A stretch of 64,000 nt of DNA from VRUE01 sp035605695. GTDB taxonomy: Bacteria > Actinomycetota > Thermoleophilia > Solirubrobacterales > 70-9. The position numbers and the translations under genes are program-made. The notes under the pieces were generated by a model. The model saw nothing but the letters and a program-made list of their open reading frames with translations. It was not told the origin of the DNA and did not search any database. Positions 27,583 through 35,825 of the stretch are shown here, in pieces. Location: assembly GCA_035605695.1 (NCBI GenBank), contig DATNGZ010000004.1, positions 1 through 64,000 on the forward strand, read 5' to 3'. Positions within the stretch are counted from its first letter, which is position 1; every line of letters begins with the position of its first letter.

Positions 27583-27742
27583 CCGCGCCAACAACTGCCT
27601 AATCCCAGCCGCACTTTGTGGGTGGGAGCGGAGGAACCGCAGGAACCGTTGCAGGTTCCAGGGGCGAATCGGCCGAAAAGGTCGTAGCGCATCTCTTTCA
27701 GCGCGAGCCCGACAGCTAACTCCGCAGGCGAAAGAAAGAGAG
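27583..27742 (+). ncRNA. c-di-AMP (ydaO-yuaA) riboswitch
   Basis: The leader of the M23 peptidase gene carries the conserved blocks of this riboswitch: GGGAGCGGAGGAACCGC, then GGGGCGAATC at 27661, then CCCGACAGCTAACTCCGC AGGCG elements at 27708-27730. A CTCTTTC/GAAAGAG pair encloses the last part. In this class c-di-AMP binding usually turns expression off and controls wall-remodelling enzymes and osmolyte transport. The limits are approximate. Confidence 0.8.
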
Positions 27743-27747
27743 GGCAC

Positions 27748-28695
27748 GTGGCAAGCAAGAACGCCAGGCCTTGGTTGGCGGGAATTCATATGACGGTTGC
27801 AGCGGCGCTCCTGCTGCTGATTCTGGCTGCGCCAGCCGCGGCCAGTACCGGTGGTGCCTTCACTGCTGCGGGCGCCCCGCCGCCGCCGGGCAGCCCCACC
27901 GGCACCCCCGCGGCGGAAGCGCCGAGCGCCGGCGCGCTCAGCCTCGTCTCGGCCCAAGCGACGCCGCGTAAATCGTTCTTCTACGGCTTCCGCTACCCCA
28001 GTGTCCGCTTCGCGATCGCCAGCACCCAGGCCCAGAACGACCTCCAGATCGACGTCGTCAACGCCGCCGGCGAAGTCGCCCGCAGCTTCTTCCGCAACGA
28101 CGTCGAACCGAACGTCGAAGTCAGGATCCGCTGGGACGGCACAACAAGCGAAGGTCGCCCCGCCCGCAACGGCCGCTACAGCTTCCGCATCGGGGCGCAG
28201 GCGGCCAGCGTCCCTCCCGCGGCCCGGGCCTCGACCTCAAGCGACCCGCTCAACCTCGGCTTCGCCCTCTATGGCTACGCCTTCCCGATTCTCGGCGCGC
28301 ATGACTTCGGCGGCGCCGAGGGCCGCTTCGGGGCCGGTCGTTCGGGCCACACGCACCAGGGGCAGGACACGATGGCCGCCTGCGGCACCCCGCTGGTCGC
28401 GGCCCGCGGCGGCACCGTCCAGTACTCCGGTTACCAGGGCGCGGCCGGCAACTACGTCGTGATCGACGGCAAGGGCAGCACGCTCGACTTCATGTACGCG
28501 CACCTGGCCGAACCCTCGCCGCTGCTGACCGGCGAACAGGTCCGCACCGGCCAGCCGATCGGCGTCGTCGGCGACAGCGGCGATGCCACCGCCTGTCACC
28601 TCCACTTCGAGATCTGGACGGCGCCCGGCTGGTACGAGGGCGGCAGCCCGATCGACCCGCTGCCCTACCTCGAAAAATGGGACCGCTACAGCTGA
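27748..28695 (+). CDS. secreted M23-family zinc peptidase
   Basis: Likely cell-wall endopeptidase controlled by the riboswitch just upstream. Signal peptide at about 15-33 (MTVAAALLLLILAAPAAAS). An N-terminal Ig-like part (about 75-155) precedes the M23 domain, with zinc ligands H203 and D207 (HTHQGQD) and H286 (CHLHFEIW). GTG 27748 is the first start; ATG 27790 is an alternative that also keeps the signal peptide. The linker 40-65 is Pro/Ala-rich. Confidence 0.9.
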   Translation: MASKNARPWLAGIHMTVAAALLLLILAAPAAASTGGAFTAAGAPPPPGSPTGTPAAEAPSAGALSLVSAQATPRKSFFYGFRYPSVRFAIASTQAQNDLQIDVVNAAGEVARSFFRNDVEPNVEVRIRWDGTTSEGRPARNGRYSFRIGAQAASVPPAARASTSSDPLNLGFALYGYAFPILGAHDFGGAEGRFGAGRSGHTHQGQDTMAACGTPLVAARGGTVQYSGYQGAAGNYVVIDGKGSTLDFMYAHLAEPSPLLTGEQVRTGQPIGVVGDSGDATACHLHFEIWTAPGWYEGGSPIDPLPYLEKWDRYS

Positions 28696-28735
28696 GTCAG
28701 TGCCGCGTCCGACGGTTGCTCACTCGCGGTAGTAG

Positions 28736-29293
28736 CTACTGAGCGCCAAGGAAACGCCGCAGGCTGCGGCGGGCAGCGGGTAGGCGGCGGCCCGTCTCGA
28801 GCTCGCGAATCGCGACCTCCGCCGTCATCGCGGCGAGCAGCTGGGAGGCGGCCGTGGCATCAGGCCAGCCCATCGCCTTGAAGCTCGACACAGCCGAGGC
28901 AGCGAACCGCTCGTGCCGGACGGACATCGACGCGGCCAAATCCGGGTCCGAGCGCGCCTCCAGCGCCAGCGCCTTCACCGCCCGGTCCTCAAGGCAGGTG
29001 TCGAGATAGGCCTCGGCGCCACACACGATCCGGTCCGCCCCGGCGGACAACCCCTCAGTCGCATCACCGACGGCCTCTTGCACGCGGGCGTGGAAGCGGG
29101 CGTGGAGGGCGTCGACGAATGAGGCGCGGTTGTCGAAATGCACGTAGAAGGTGCCCTTCGCCACGCCGGCCTCGGCGACGACGCGGTTGACGCTGAGCCC
29201 GGCAAGCCCATGCTGTTCGGCGACAACGACTCCGGCGTCGAGCAGGGTGTCGCGGGTGCGACTCCCCGCTGTTGTGACCGCTTGCGGTGGCAT
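28736..29293 (-). CDS. TetR-family regulator
   Basis: Transcription factor of 185 residues. The N-terminal helix-turn-helix is TRDTLLDAGVVVAEQHGLAGLSVNRVVAEAGVAKGTFYVHFDNRASFVDALHARF in register with TetR proteins (residues about 12-62). The C-terminal ligand domain is not diagnostic. It is divergent from two alpha/beta hydrolases, with two palindromic sites between, so it likely represses them and itself; the ligand may be a hydrolase substrate. Confidence 0.92.
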   Translation of the reverse strand: MPPQAVTTAGSRTRDTLLDAGVVVAEQHGLAGLSVNRVVAEAGVAKGTFYVHFDNRASFVDALHARFHARVQEAVGDATEGLSAGADRIVCGAEAYLDTCLEDRAVKALALEARSDPDLAASMSVRHERFAASAVSSFKAMGWPDATAASQLLAAMTAEVAIRELETGRRLPAARRSLRRFLGAQ

Positions 29294-29308
29294 TTATACG
29301 AGGCTATC

Positions 29309-29348
29309 TGACCGAGTGGTCACTCAACATGACCGACCGGTCAGTCAT
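29309..29348. promoter_or_regulatory. two tandem TetR operator-like palindromes
   Basis: Site 1 is TGACCGAGTGGTCACT at 29309-29324 and site 2 is ATGACCGACCGGTCAGTCAT at 29329-29348; both have the TGACYGA...GGTCA core with dyad symmetry. They sit between the TetR start (29293) and the hydrolase start (29366), over the expected promoters. Confidence 0.7.
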
Positions 29349-29365
29349 CTGTTAGTCTCGCGTCG

Positions 29366-30187
29366 ATGGCTCTCCTGGAGACCGCGACCGGGCCGATCGC
29401 CTACGACGAACGCGGTGCCGGCAACCCGATCGTCTTGCTGAGTAGCGGCGCTCACGATCGCCACGACTTCGACGAGCTGCGCGATCTGCTGCCGCCCCGC
29501 TTTCGTTCGATCGCGGCGGATTGGCCCGCGCACGGCGAATCACCGGTGGGCGAGGGCGCGGCGACCGCGATGCGCTTCGCCGACGTCGCCGAGGAGCTGG
29601 TCGAGCGGCTCGCGCCAAGCGGTGCCGTCGTCGTCGGTAACTCAATCGGCGGCTTTGCCGCCGGCCGGCTGGCGATCCGCCGGCCCGAGCTGGTCCGCGG
29701 CCTCGTCCTCGTCGACAGCGGCGGCTTCCTCGGCCGCGGCCTCCAGGTCCGTGCCTTTTGCGCGCTGATGGCGCGGCCCCGCTTCCTGCGCGCGATCTAT
29801 CCCTGGTTCGCCAACCGCTACATGCGCCCCGGCGGCGACGCGGATCGTCGCGCCAGGGACGCAGGCATCGCGACCACGCGGCGGGACCCCGGCCTGCGCG
29901 CGGTCAGTGAGCTGTGGGGGAGCTTTGCCTCGCCCGAGCACGACCTCCGTGCCGGGGCGAGTTCGATCGCGGCACCGACCATGGTCGTCTGGGGCAAGCG
30001 CGACCCCGTGATCCCGCTTAAGGTCGGCCGCAAAGTCGCGGCGACGATCCCGGGCGCGCAACTCGAGATCTTCGACACCGGCCACTCGCCCCAAGTCAGC
30101 GACCCAAGTGGCTTCGCCGCCAAGCTCGTGCCGTTCGCGAACCTCGCATTTGCCGAGGGGCCGGCCGCGACGGAGACCGTCGCTTGA
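29366..30187 (+). CDS. alpha/beta-fold hydrolase, Ser-type
   Basis: Soluble hydrolase of 273 residues. Oxyanion region is IVLLSSGAHDRHDF, nucleophile elbow is VVGNSIGGFAA (Ser), acid is in VWGKRDPVIP and base is His in DTGHSPQ; order and spacing are normal. It lies first in a TetR-controlled pair and overlaps the next gene (TTGA). Substrate unknown; esters, lactones or ring-cleavage products are typical. Confidence 0.9.
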   Translation: MALLETATGPIAYDERGAGNPIVLLSSGAHDRHDFDELRDLLPPRFRSIAADWPAHGESPVGEGAATAMRFADVAEELVERLAPSGAVVVGNSIGGFAAGRLAIRRPELVRGLVLVDSGGFLGRGLQVRAFCALMARPRFLRAIYPWFANRYMRPGGDADRRARDAGIATTRRDPGLRAVSELWGSFASPEHDLRAGASSIAAPTMVVWGKRDPVIPLKVGRKVAATIPGAQLEIFDTGHSPQVSDPSGFAAKLVPFANLAFAEGPAATETVA

Positions 30188-31068
30188 GCGAGCCGCACCG
30201 CTGGCGCTCGGAGCTCCTCGGAGAGCCGCTCTCGCTGGAGCTGGTGAGCGGCACGCTCGACTACTTCGAGCGCGGGGTGGGCCCGGCCCTCCTCTTCAGC
30301 CACGGCTGGCTTGCCAATGCGAACCTCTGGCGCAAGGTCGTCGACGTCCTCTGCGACGAGTTCCGCTGCCTCGCCCTCGACCTACCGCTCGGCTCCCACC
30401 GGACGTCGATGGACGCCGACGCCGACCTCTCCCCTGCCGGAGTTGCCGGGCTAATCGCCGCCGCGGCCGAGCGCCTCAATCTGGACGGGGTGACGCTGGT
30501 CGGAAACGACTCCGGCGGCGCCTACTCCCAGATCGCGCTTGCCCAGCACGGCGAGAGCCTTGGCGAGCGCGTCTCCCGCCTCGTCCTCACCTCCTGCGAG
30601 ACCCCGTACGACGAGTGGCCGCCCGAGCCGTTTGACGGCCTGCCCGAGGCAGCCCGCGACCCGCAGGCGCTGGGACAGTTGCTCTCGGCGCTCGAGAACC
30701 CCGCGGTGCGGGCGCTGCCCGTCGCCTACGGCCTCTTGGCCAAACACCCGCTCGAAGCCGAGGCATTCCACTCCTACGCCCTCCCAGCCAGCCGCGATGA
30801 AGGTGTGCTGCGCGACGTCGCCAAGGCGATGGCCTCCGCCTCCACGGCTCCGGTTCGCGCCGCCGGAGAGCACCTGATCGCGGACGGCAGCCTACCCACG
30901 CTGCTGATCTGGTCCAACGAGGACGAGGTCTTCCCGCTTGCCCACGCCGAGCGCTACGCGGCGGCTCTGCAAAACGCCAGCCTGGTCCAAATCGAGGACT
31001 CCTTCAGCTTCACCCCCGAGGACCAGCCGACCGCAGTCGCAGCGGCGATCAGTTCGTTCGCGGCTTAA
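30184..31068 (+). CDS. alpha/beta-fold hydrolase, Asp-elbow type
   Basis: Second hydrolase, 294 residues, start TTG 30184 overlapping the upstream stop. Its nucleophile elbow is LVGNDSGGAYSQ, so Asp takes the Ser position, as in haloalkane and fluoroacetate dehalogenases and epoxide hydrolases. HGW-type oxyanion region is LLFSHGWLANANLW. A late acid appears in IWSNEDEVFP; the catalytic His is not clear in the SFSFTPEDQ end, so activity is uncertain. Its 3' end overlaps the convergent membrane-protein gene by 20 bp. Confidence 0.85.
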   Translation: MSEPHRWRSELLGEPLSLELVSGTLDYFERGVGPALLFSHGWLANANLWRKVVDVLCDEFRCLALDLPLGSHRTSMDADADLSPAGVAGLIAAAAERLNLDGVTLVGNDSGGAYSQIALAQHGESLGERVSRLVLTSCETPYDEWPPEPFDGLPEAARDPQALGQLLSALENPAVRALPVAYGLLAKHPLEAEAFHSYALPASRDEGVLRDVAKAMASASTAPVRAAGEHLIADGSLPTLLIWSNEDEVFPLAHAERYAAALQNASLVQIEDSFSFTPEDQPTAVAAAISSFAA

Positions 31069-31918
31069 CCGATCTCTGTACGAGAAACAAAGCCACGGCA
31101 ACCGGAACCGTCGCCGGCAACTCGTCAACCCAGAAGAACAAGAGGTCGAAGGCGAGCGCCAACCCAGCGACCAACCCCGCCGCCCACAACTGCCGCCGAC
31201 GACGGGCCGCTTCCGTGACATATCGACACGTTTTAGGCCCGTCGGCCGGCTTTGCGAGGAGGCAGCCGAGAAGGGCGGCTATGAAGAGGTCGCCGAAGCC
31301 CATTTGGGCTGAGCCGAAGTGGACTGCCTGCAGGCGCGGCAGGTCGCCGGCGGGTGAGGCGGTGCTGAGGACCGCGTTCGGTCCCTGGAGGAGGTCGGAG
31401 GCGACGAACCAGGTATCGAGCGCCGCCATCGCGTAAATGCCGAGACGCAGCCAGAGGGCCGGCACGATCGAAACCAGCAACCAGCCAAGGGTGATGCATG
31501 CCAGTCCGGAGAGCGCCAACGCCGCGGTCTCCCCAGCGAGCGAACCCCGAGCGGCCCAGGCAAGCCCAAAGAGCGCCGCCGCAACCACCACCGGCAACCC
31601 CCAGCTGCTGACTTCGTCTTTAGTCGCGTTATCCGCGAAGAAAGCCGAAGTCAGCGTGTTTGAACCGTGGATCAGGGCTCCCAGCGCGTAGGCGGCCAGG
31701 GGCGGCACCGTTACCAAGGCGAGGTAGGAGAGCCAGGTCGCGGAGGCGGCATCGAGTTCGATAACCGCGATCACGGCCGCAATCGAGAGCGCCGGCACCA
31801 GCGCCCACCACGGGCTCCTCGCCCAGCCGAGCCATCCCGGCAGCGGCCGGGACTGTGGCAATGCCACTAGCGCCGCCTGCACAAAACCGAGAATCGCGAT
31901 TGAAACGGCAAACGACAT
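31049..31918 (-). CDS. presenilin-like GxGD membrane protease homologue (candidate)
   Basis: Nine or so hydrophobic segments in 289 residues. Three features match the presenilin/SPP (A22) layout in order: D168 in AMAALDTWFVASDLL, GFGD with D210 in QMGFGDLFIAALL, and LPATVPVA at 267-274 where the PAL motif sits. Spacing is close to archaeal homologues. If right, it cuts within membranes. Residues about 223-235 (KPADGPKTCRYVT) are encoded by a palindromic repeat, between the GxGD helix and the last two helices. I offer the family match as inference. Confidence 0.6.
   Translation of the reverse strand: MSFAVSIAILGFVQAALVALPQSRPLPGWLGWARSPWWALVPALSIAAVIAVIELDAASATWLSYLALVTVPPLAAYALGALIHGSNTLTSAFFADNATKDEVSSWGLPVVVAAALFGLAWAARGSLAGETAALALSGLACITLGWLLVSIVPALWLRLGIYAMAALDTWFVASDLLQGPNAVLSTASPAGDLPRLQAVHFGSAQMGFGDLFIAALLGCLLAKPADGPKTCRYVTEAARRRRQLWAAGLVAGLALAFDLLFFWVDELPATVPVAVALFLVQRSVKPRTN
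31200..31248. repeat. palindromic repeat, copy 2
   Basis: Second copy of the repeat at 8671-8719. The block 31214-31248 matches 8687-8721 at 33 of 35 bases. Arms CGACGGGCC (31200-31208) and GGCCCGTCG (31236-31244) still pair; the inner arm has drifted. It lies inside the coding region of the membrane protein 31049-31918, in frame. Confidence 0.78.
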
Positions 31919-31938
31919 AAGCGAAGAGCCGTCGCTTA

Positions 31939-32052
31939 GGACCGATCCCGGCAGGGGTGGAACGTCTTGTACTTTTTTGTCGGCCGCTGCGGGCGCCAGC
32001 CCAACTCCGTCACACCGAAAAAGTTAAGTGGAACCCCTGCCGGGATCGGTCC
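31939..32052. repeat. 114-bp inverted-repeat element
   Basis: Arms GGACCGATCCCGGCAGGGGT (31939-31958) and its exact complement (32033-32052) flank a 74-bp centre. The centre also pairs imperfectly (ACTTTTTTGTCGG with CCGAAAAAGTT). The element separates the convergent-facing ends of guaA (32065) and the start of the membrane protein. It could be a bidirectional terminator or a small MITE-like element. No coding signal. Confidence 0.8.
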
Positions 32053-32064
32053 CGGCACAACGCA

Positions 32065-33651
32065 CTACTCCCACTCGATCGTGGCCGGCGGCTTCGAAGA
32101 GATATCGAGCGCCACCCGGTTCACGTCGGCGATCTCGTTGATGATGCGGTTGGAGACGCGCTCCAGCAGGTCGTAGGGGAGTCGGGCCCAGTCGGCTGTC
32201 ATCGCGTCGTCAGAGGTCACGGCGCGGATCACGATCGGATAGGCGTAGGTGCGCCCGTCGCCCTGTACCCCGACCGAGCGCACGACCGGCAGCACGCAAA
32301 AGGATTGCCATAGCTGGCGGTAGAGGTCGGCGGCGCGGATCTCCTCCTGCAAGATCGCATCGGCGGCGCGGAGGATGTCCAGCCGCTCCTTGTTCACCTC
32401 GCCGCCGACGATACGGATCCCCAGGCCGGGCCCGGGGAAGGGCTGGCGCCAGACCATGCGCTCCGGCAGGCCCAGCTCGGCGCCGACGGCGCGAACCTCG
32501 TCCTTGAACAGCATCCGCAGCGGCTCGACCAGCTCGAATTCGAGGTCCTCGGGTAGGCCGCCGACGTTGTGATGGGACTTGATCGTCGCCGCGTGATCGC
32601 TGCCGCCGGACTCGATCACGTCCGAGTAGAGAGTGCCCTGCACCAGGTAGGCAGCGTCCTCGAGCTTCTCCGCCTCCTCCTCGAAGACGCGGATGAACTC
32701 CTCGCCGATGATTTTGCGCTTGCGCTCGGGCTCGTCGTGGCCGGCGAGCTTGTCGAGGAAACGCTGCTCAGCCTCGACGTGGACCAGCGGGATGCCGAAC
32801 TGCTCGAAGGCGGCGACAACCTGCTCGGCCTCGTTCAGCCGCATCAGGCCATGGTCGACGAAAACGCAAGTCAGTTGCTCGCCGATCGCCTTGTGGACCA
32901 GCAGCGCCGCGACCGAGGAATCGACGCCGCCGGAGAGGCCGCAGATCACCCGCCCCTCCCCCACCTGGGCGCGGATCTTGGCAACCTGCTCTTCGATCAC
33001 CGACTGCGGCGACCACTGCTCGACGCAGCCGGCGACGTCGCGCAGGAAGCGGGTGAGGATCTCGGTGCCGTAGGGCGTGTGCACGACCTCGGGGTGGAAC
33101 TGGATCCCGTAGAGGCCGCGGTCGGGGTACTCGCAGGCAGCCACCGGCGAGCCGGGGCTGGAGGCGAGCGCGGTGAACCCCGCGGGCGGCTCGAAGACCG
33201 CATCACGGTGGCTCATCCAGCAGTGCTGCTCCTCGGGCAGGCCGGCGAGAAGGCGCCCGCCCCCGTCAATCAGCCTCAGATCGGTACGCCCGAACTCCCC
33301 GGTCTCAGCGGCCTCGACCCGTCCCCCAAGCGCCTGAACCATCGCCTGCATGCCGTAGCAAATCCCCAGAAGCGGAATCCCCAGATCCAGCAGCTCGGTA
33401 GGAAACGCCGGCGCCCCGACCTCATACACAGAAGCAGGCCCACCCGAGAGCACAAGCCCTTTGGGAGCCCTCTCCCTGATGACCTCAAGCGAAGTCGTGG
33501 AAGGCAGGAGCTCAGCGAACACGCCGCATTCGCGGATCCGCCGAGCTATTAGCTGCGAGTACTGGCCCCCGAAATCGAGGACCAACACCTCCTCTGAGGC
33601 CTGGGCCGGCGCTGTCGAGGCGCCGGCCTCAGTCGTCGGCGACTCCAACAC
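32065..33651 (-). CDS. guaA: GMP synthase (glutamine-hydrolysing)
   Basis: Converts XMP to GMP. Class I glutaminase domain: C98 in GICYGMQ and H in YGIQFHPEV with following Glu. P-loop of the ATP-pyrophosphatase is GLSGGVDSSVA (about 240-250), and the C-terminal dimerisation domain ends KPPATIEWE. Length, 528 residues, fits. GTG 33651 overlaps the guaB3 3' end by 23 bp; GTG at codon 22 (VLVLDFGGQ) is an alternative start. Confidence 0.97.
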   Translation of the reverse strand: MLESPTTEAGASTAPAQASEEVLVLDFGGQYSQLIARRIRECGVFAELLPSTTSLEVIRERAPKGLVLSGGPASVYEVGAPAFPTELLDLGIPLLGICYGMQAMVQALGGRVEAAETGEFGRTDLRLIDGGGRLLAGLPEEQHCWMSHRDAVFEPPAGFTALASSPGSPVAACEYPDRGLYGIQFHPEVVHTPYGTEILTRFLRDVAGCVEQWSPQSVIEEQVAKIRAQVGEGRVICGLSGGVDSSVAALLVHKAIGEQLTCVFVDHGLMRLNEAEQVVAAFEQFGIPLVHVEAEQRFLDKLAGHDEPERKRKIIGEEFIRVFEEEAEKLEDAAYLVQGTLYSDVIESGGSDHAATIKSHHNVGGLPEDLEFELVEPLRMLFKDEVRAVGAELGLPERMVWRQPFPGPGLGIRIVGGEVNKERLDILRAADAILQEEIRAADLYRQLWQSFCVLPVVRSVGVQGDGRTYAYPIVIRAVTSDDAMTADWARLPYDLLERVSNRIINEIADVNRVALDISSKPPATIEWE

Positions 33652-34834
33652 CGGCCGAGACCGTTGCGCGCCCGTTCGACCCCATCCCCACCGACTGCTC
33701 GTTCTGCAGCTTCTTGCCCTCGCTCATCAGGGCCGGGGCGACCATCACCTCGGCCCGCTGGAAGGAGCGGATGTCCTCGTAGCCGCAGGTCGCCATCGAG
33801 GTCTTCAGCGCCCCCATCAGGTTGAAGGTGCCGTCGTTCTCCTGGGCCGGACCGAGGAGGATTTCCTCCAGCGTCCCGTCCTGCTTGGTGGTGACGCGGG
33901 TGCCGCGCGGCAGCGAGGGATGGAAGGTCGCCATCCCCCAGTGGAAGCCGCGGCCGGGAGCCTCCTTGGCGCGGGCCAGCGGCGAGCCGACCATCACCGA
34001 GTCGGCCCCGCAGGCGATCGCCTTGGAGACGTCGCCACCGGTGCGCATGCCACCGTCGGCGATCACGTTGACGTACTCGCCGGTCTCCAGCATGTGCTGA
34101 GAGCGGGCGGCCGCGACGTCGGCGATCGCGGTTGCCTGCGGCACGCCGATCCCGAGCACGCCGCGGGTCGTGCAGGCAGCGCCGGGCCCGACGCCGACCA
34201 GGACGCCAACGGCGCCGGTCCGCATCAGGTGCAGTCCGGTCGAGTAGGAGGCGCAGCCGCCGACTACGGTCGGCACCGGCACCTCGGCGATGAACTCCTT
34301 CAGGTTGAGCGGCTCGACCGTGGTCGAGACGTGTTCGGCGGAGATCACCGTGCCCTGGATGACGAGGATGTCGATCCCGGCCTCGACCGCGACCTCGTAG
34401 TGCTCGCGCACTTTCTGCGGCGTCAACGAGCCGCAGGCGACCGCGCCGCGCTCCTTGATTTCGGCGATCCGCTTACCGATCAGCTCCGACTTGACCGGCT
34501 CGGCGTAGATCTCCTGCATGATCCGGGTCGCCTCGTGCTTGGGCGCAGCGGCGACCATCTCGAGCTTTTCCTCGGCGTTCTCGAAGCGGGTCCAGATCCC
34601 CTCGAGGTTGAGCACTCCGAGTCCCCCGAGCTCGTTGACCAGCACGGCGGTGTCGGGACTGACCACGCCGTCCATCGCCGAGGCCACCAGCGGCAGCTCG
34701 AAGCGATACGGGCCCAGGTTCCAGCTGATGTCAATGTCGTCGGGATCGCGGGTGCGGCGCGACGGGACGATTGCGATGTCGTCGAATCCGTAAGCGCGCC
34801 GCCCCTTCTTGCCTCGACCGATGTCGATCTCCAA
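33629..34834 (-). CDS. GuaB3-family IMP dehydrogenase-like protein
   Basis: IMPDH-fold protein of 401 residues, GuaB3 type as found in actinobacteria, which oxidises IMP to XMP or acts as a related reductase. Conserved: GRGKKGRRAYGFDDIAIVPSRRTRDP, VGVGPGAACTTRGVLGIGVPQ with the catalytic-loop Cys, and ADGGMRTGGDVSKAIACGAD. CBS domains are absent. TTG 34834 is chosen because GGAGGA lies 6 bp upstream and gives the family's N-terminus; the frame upstream is non-coding. It sits directly before guaA, both in the guanine pathway. Confidence 0.93.
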   Translation of the reverse strand: MEIDIGRGKKGRRAYGFDDIAIVPSRRTRDPDDIDISWNLGPYRFELPLVASAMDGVVSPDTAVLVNELGGLGVLNLEGIWTRFENAEEKLEMVAAAPKHEATRIMQEIYAEPVKSELIGKRIAEIKERGAVACGSLTPQKVREHYEVAVEAGIDILVIQGTVISAEHVSTTVEPLNLKEFIAEVPVPTVVGGCASYSTGLHLMRTGAVGVLVGVGPGAACTTRGVLGIGVPQATAIADVAAARSQHMLETGEYVNVIADGGMRTGGDVSKAIACGADSVMVGSPLARAKEAPGRGFHWGMATFHPSLPRGTRVTTKQDGTLEEILLGPAQENDGTFNLMGALKTSMATCGYEDIRSFQRAEVMVAPALMSEGKKLQNEQSVGMGSNGRATVSAGVGVADD

Positions 34835-34868
34835 GTTAAGTCCTCCAGGGTGGCGTTGAGGACCCAGC

Positions 34869-35825
34869 CTACACTTCGGCGGGGACCTCCAAATCCTGGA
34901 CGTGGACCTCGCCGAGCAGGCGCTCGACCTGGTTGCGGTCGACCATGCCGGCGCCGAAGTGCTGGGTCGACTCGGCGCCGCAGGCGACGCCGTAGGCAAG
35001 GCAATCACCGGGCGAGCGACCGTCGTAGCGAGCGGCGACGTATCCAGCCAGGAAGGCGTCGCCCGAACCGACCGTGGAGACCGGCTCGAGGGACTCGGTC
35101 CGCACCTCGAGGAAGCGCCGCTCGGCTCCTTCGCCGACGACCGCGACGCAGCCGTCGGGCCGCGTGATCGCGGCCTCGCCGGCGCCGAGGCGGATCAGCT
35201 CGGTCAGCCCCTGCACGAGGTCGCTGCGATCGGCGAACTCCTGGCCGACCAGCTCCTCGGCCTCGCGCTCGTTCGGGGTGACGACCGAGGGCCCGGCGCG
35301 CAGGCCGGCGCGCATCGCATCGCCCTCGACGTCGAGCACGACCGGCACGCGGCGCTCGCCCAGATCCTTGACCATGCGGGCGTAGAGATCGTCGCCGGCG
35401 CCGGGCGGAAGACTGCCAGCGAGCACGCAGAGCTCAGCGCCGTCGGCGAGGTAGCCGAGCCTGTCGACGAAGCGCTCGACCTCCTCCGGGCTGACCGCCG
35501 GCCCGCGCTCGGCGATCTCGGTCTGCTCACCCGAGGTCGGGTCGATCACGGCGAGGTTGATCCGCGTCTCGGCGGCGATCTGGGTGAAGTCGGTAAGCAC
35601 CGCCTCTTCGCGCAGTTGCTCGAGCAGGCGGCCGCCAGTGGGGCCGCCTGCGAAGCCGGTGGCGATCACCGGGCGGCCGAGCAGCTTCAACGCCCGCGCG
35701 ACATTGATCCCCTTGCCTCCGGACACGGTCCGGCTCTCGACCGCACGATGGCGATGGCCGAGACGGAAGTTGGGGACCGCGACGGTGCGATCGATCGCGG
35801 CGTTGAGAGTGACGGTGAGGATCAT
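34869..35825 (-). CDS. PfkB-family 1-phosphofructokinase-like kinase
   Basis: Sugar kinase of 318 residues. ATG 35825 (MILTVTLNAAIDRTVAVPNF) matches FruK/LacC-type N-termini. Substrate loop VSGGKGINVARAL, PfkB signature 2-like region STVGSGDAFLAGYVAA with catalytic Asp in GSGDAF. Fructose-1-P or tagatose-6-P are the family's usual substrates. No PTS gene is nearby. It overlaps the carboxypeptidase start by 4 bp (ATGA). Confidence 0.9.
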   Translation of the reverse strand: MILTVTLNAAIDRTVAVPNFRLGHRHRAVESRTVSGGKGINVARALKLLGRPVIATGFAGGPTGGRLLEQLREEAVLTDFTQIAAETRINLAVIDPTSGEQTEIAERGPAVSPEEVERFVDRLGYLADGAELCVLAGSLPPGAGDDLYARMVKDLGERRVPVVLDVEGDAMRAGLRAGPSVVTPNEREAEELVGQEFADRSDLVQGLTELIRLGAGEAAITRPDGCVAVVGEGAERRFLEVRTESLEPVSTVGSGDAFLAGYVAARYDGRSPGDCLAYGVACGAESTQHFGAGMVDRNQVERLLGEVHVQDLEVPAEV

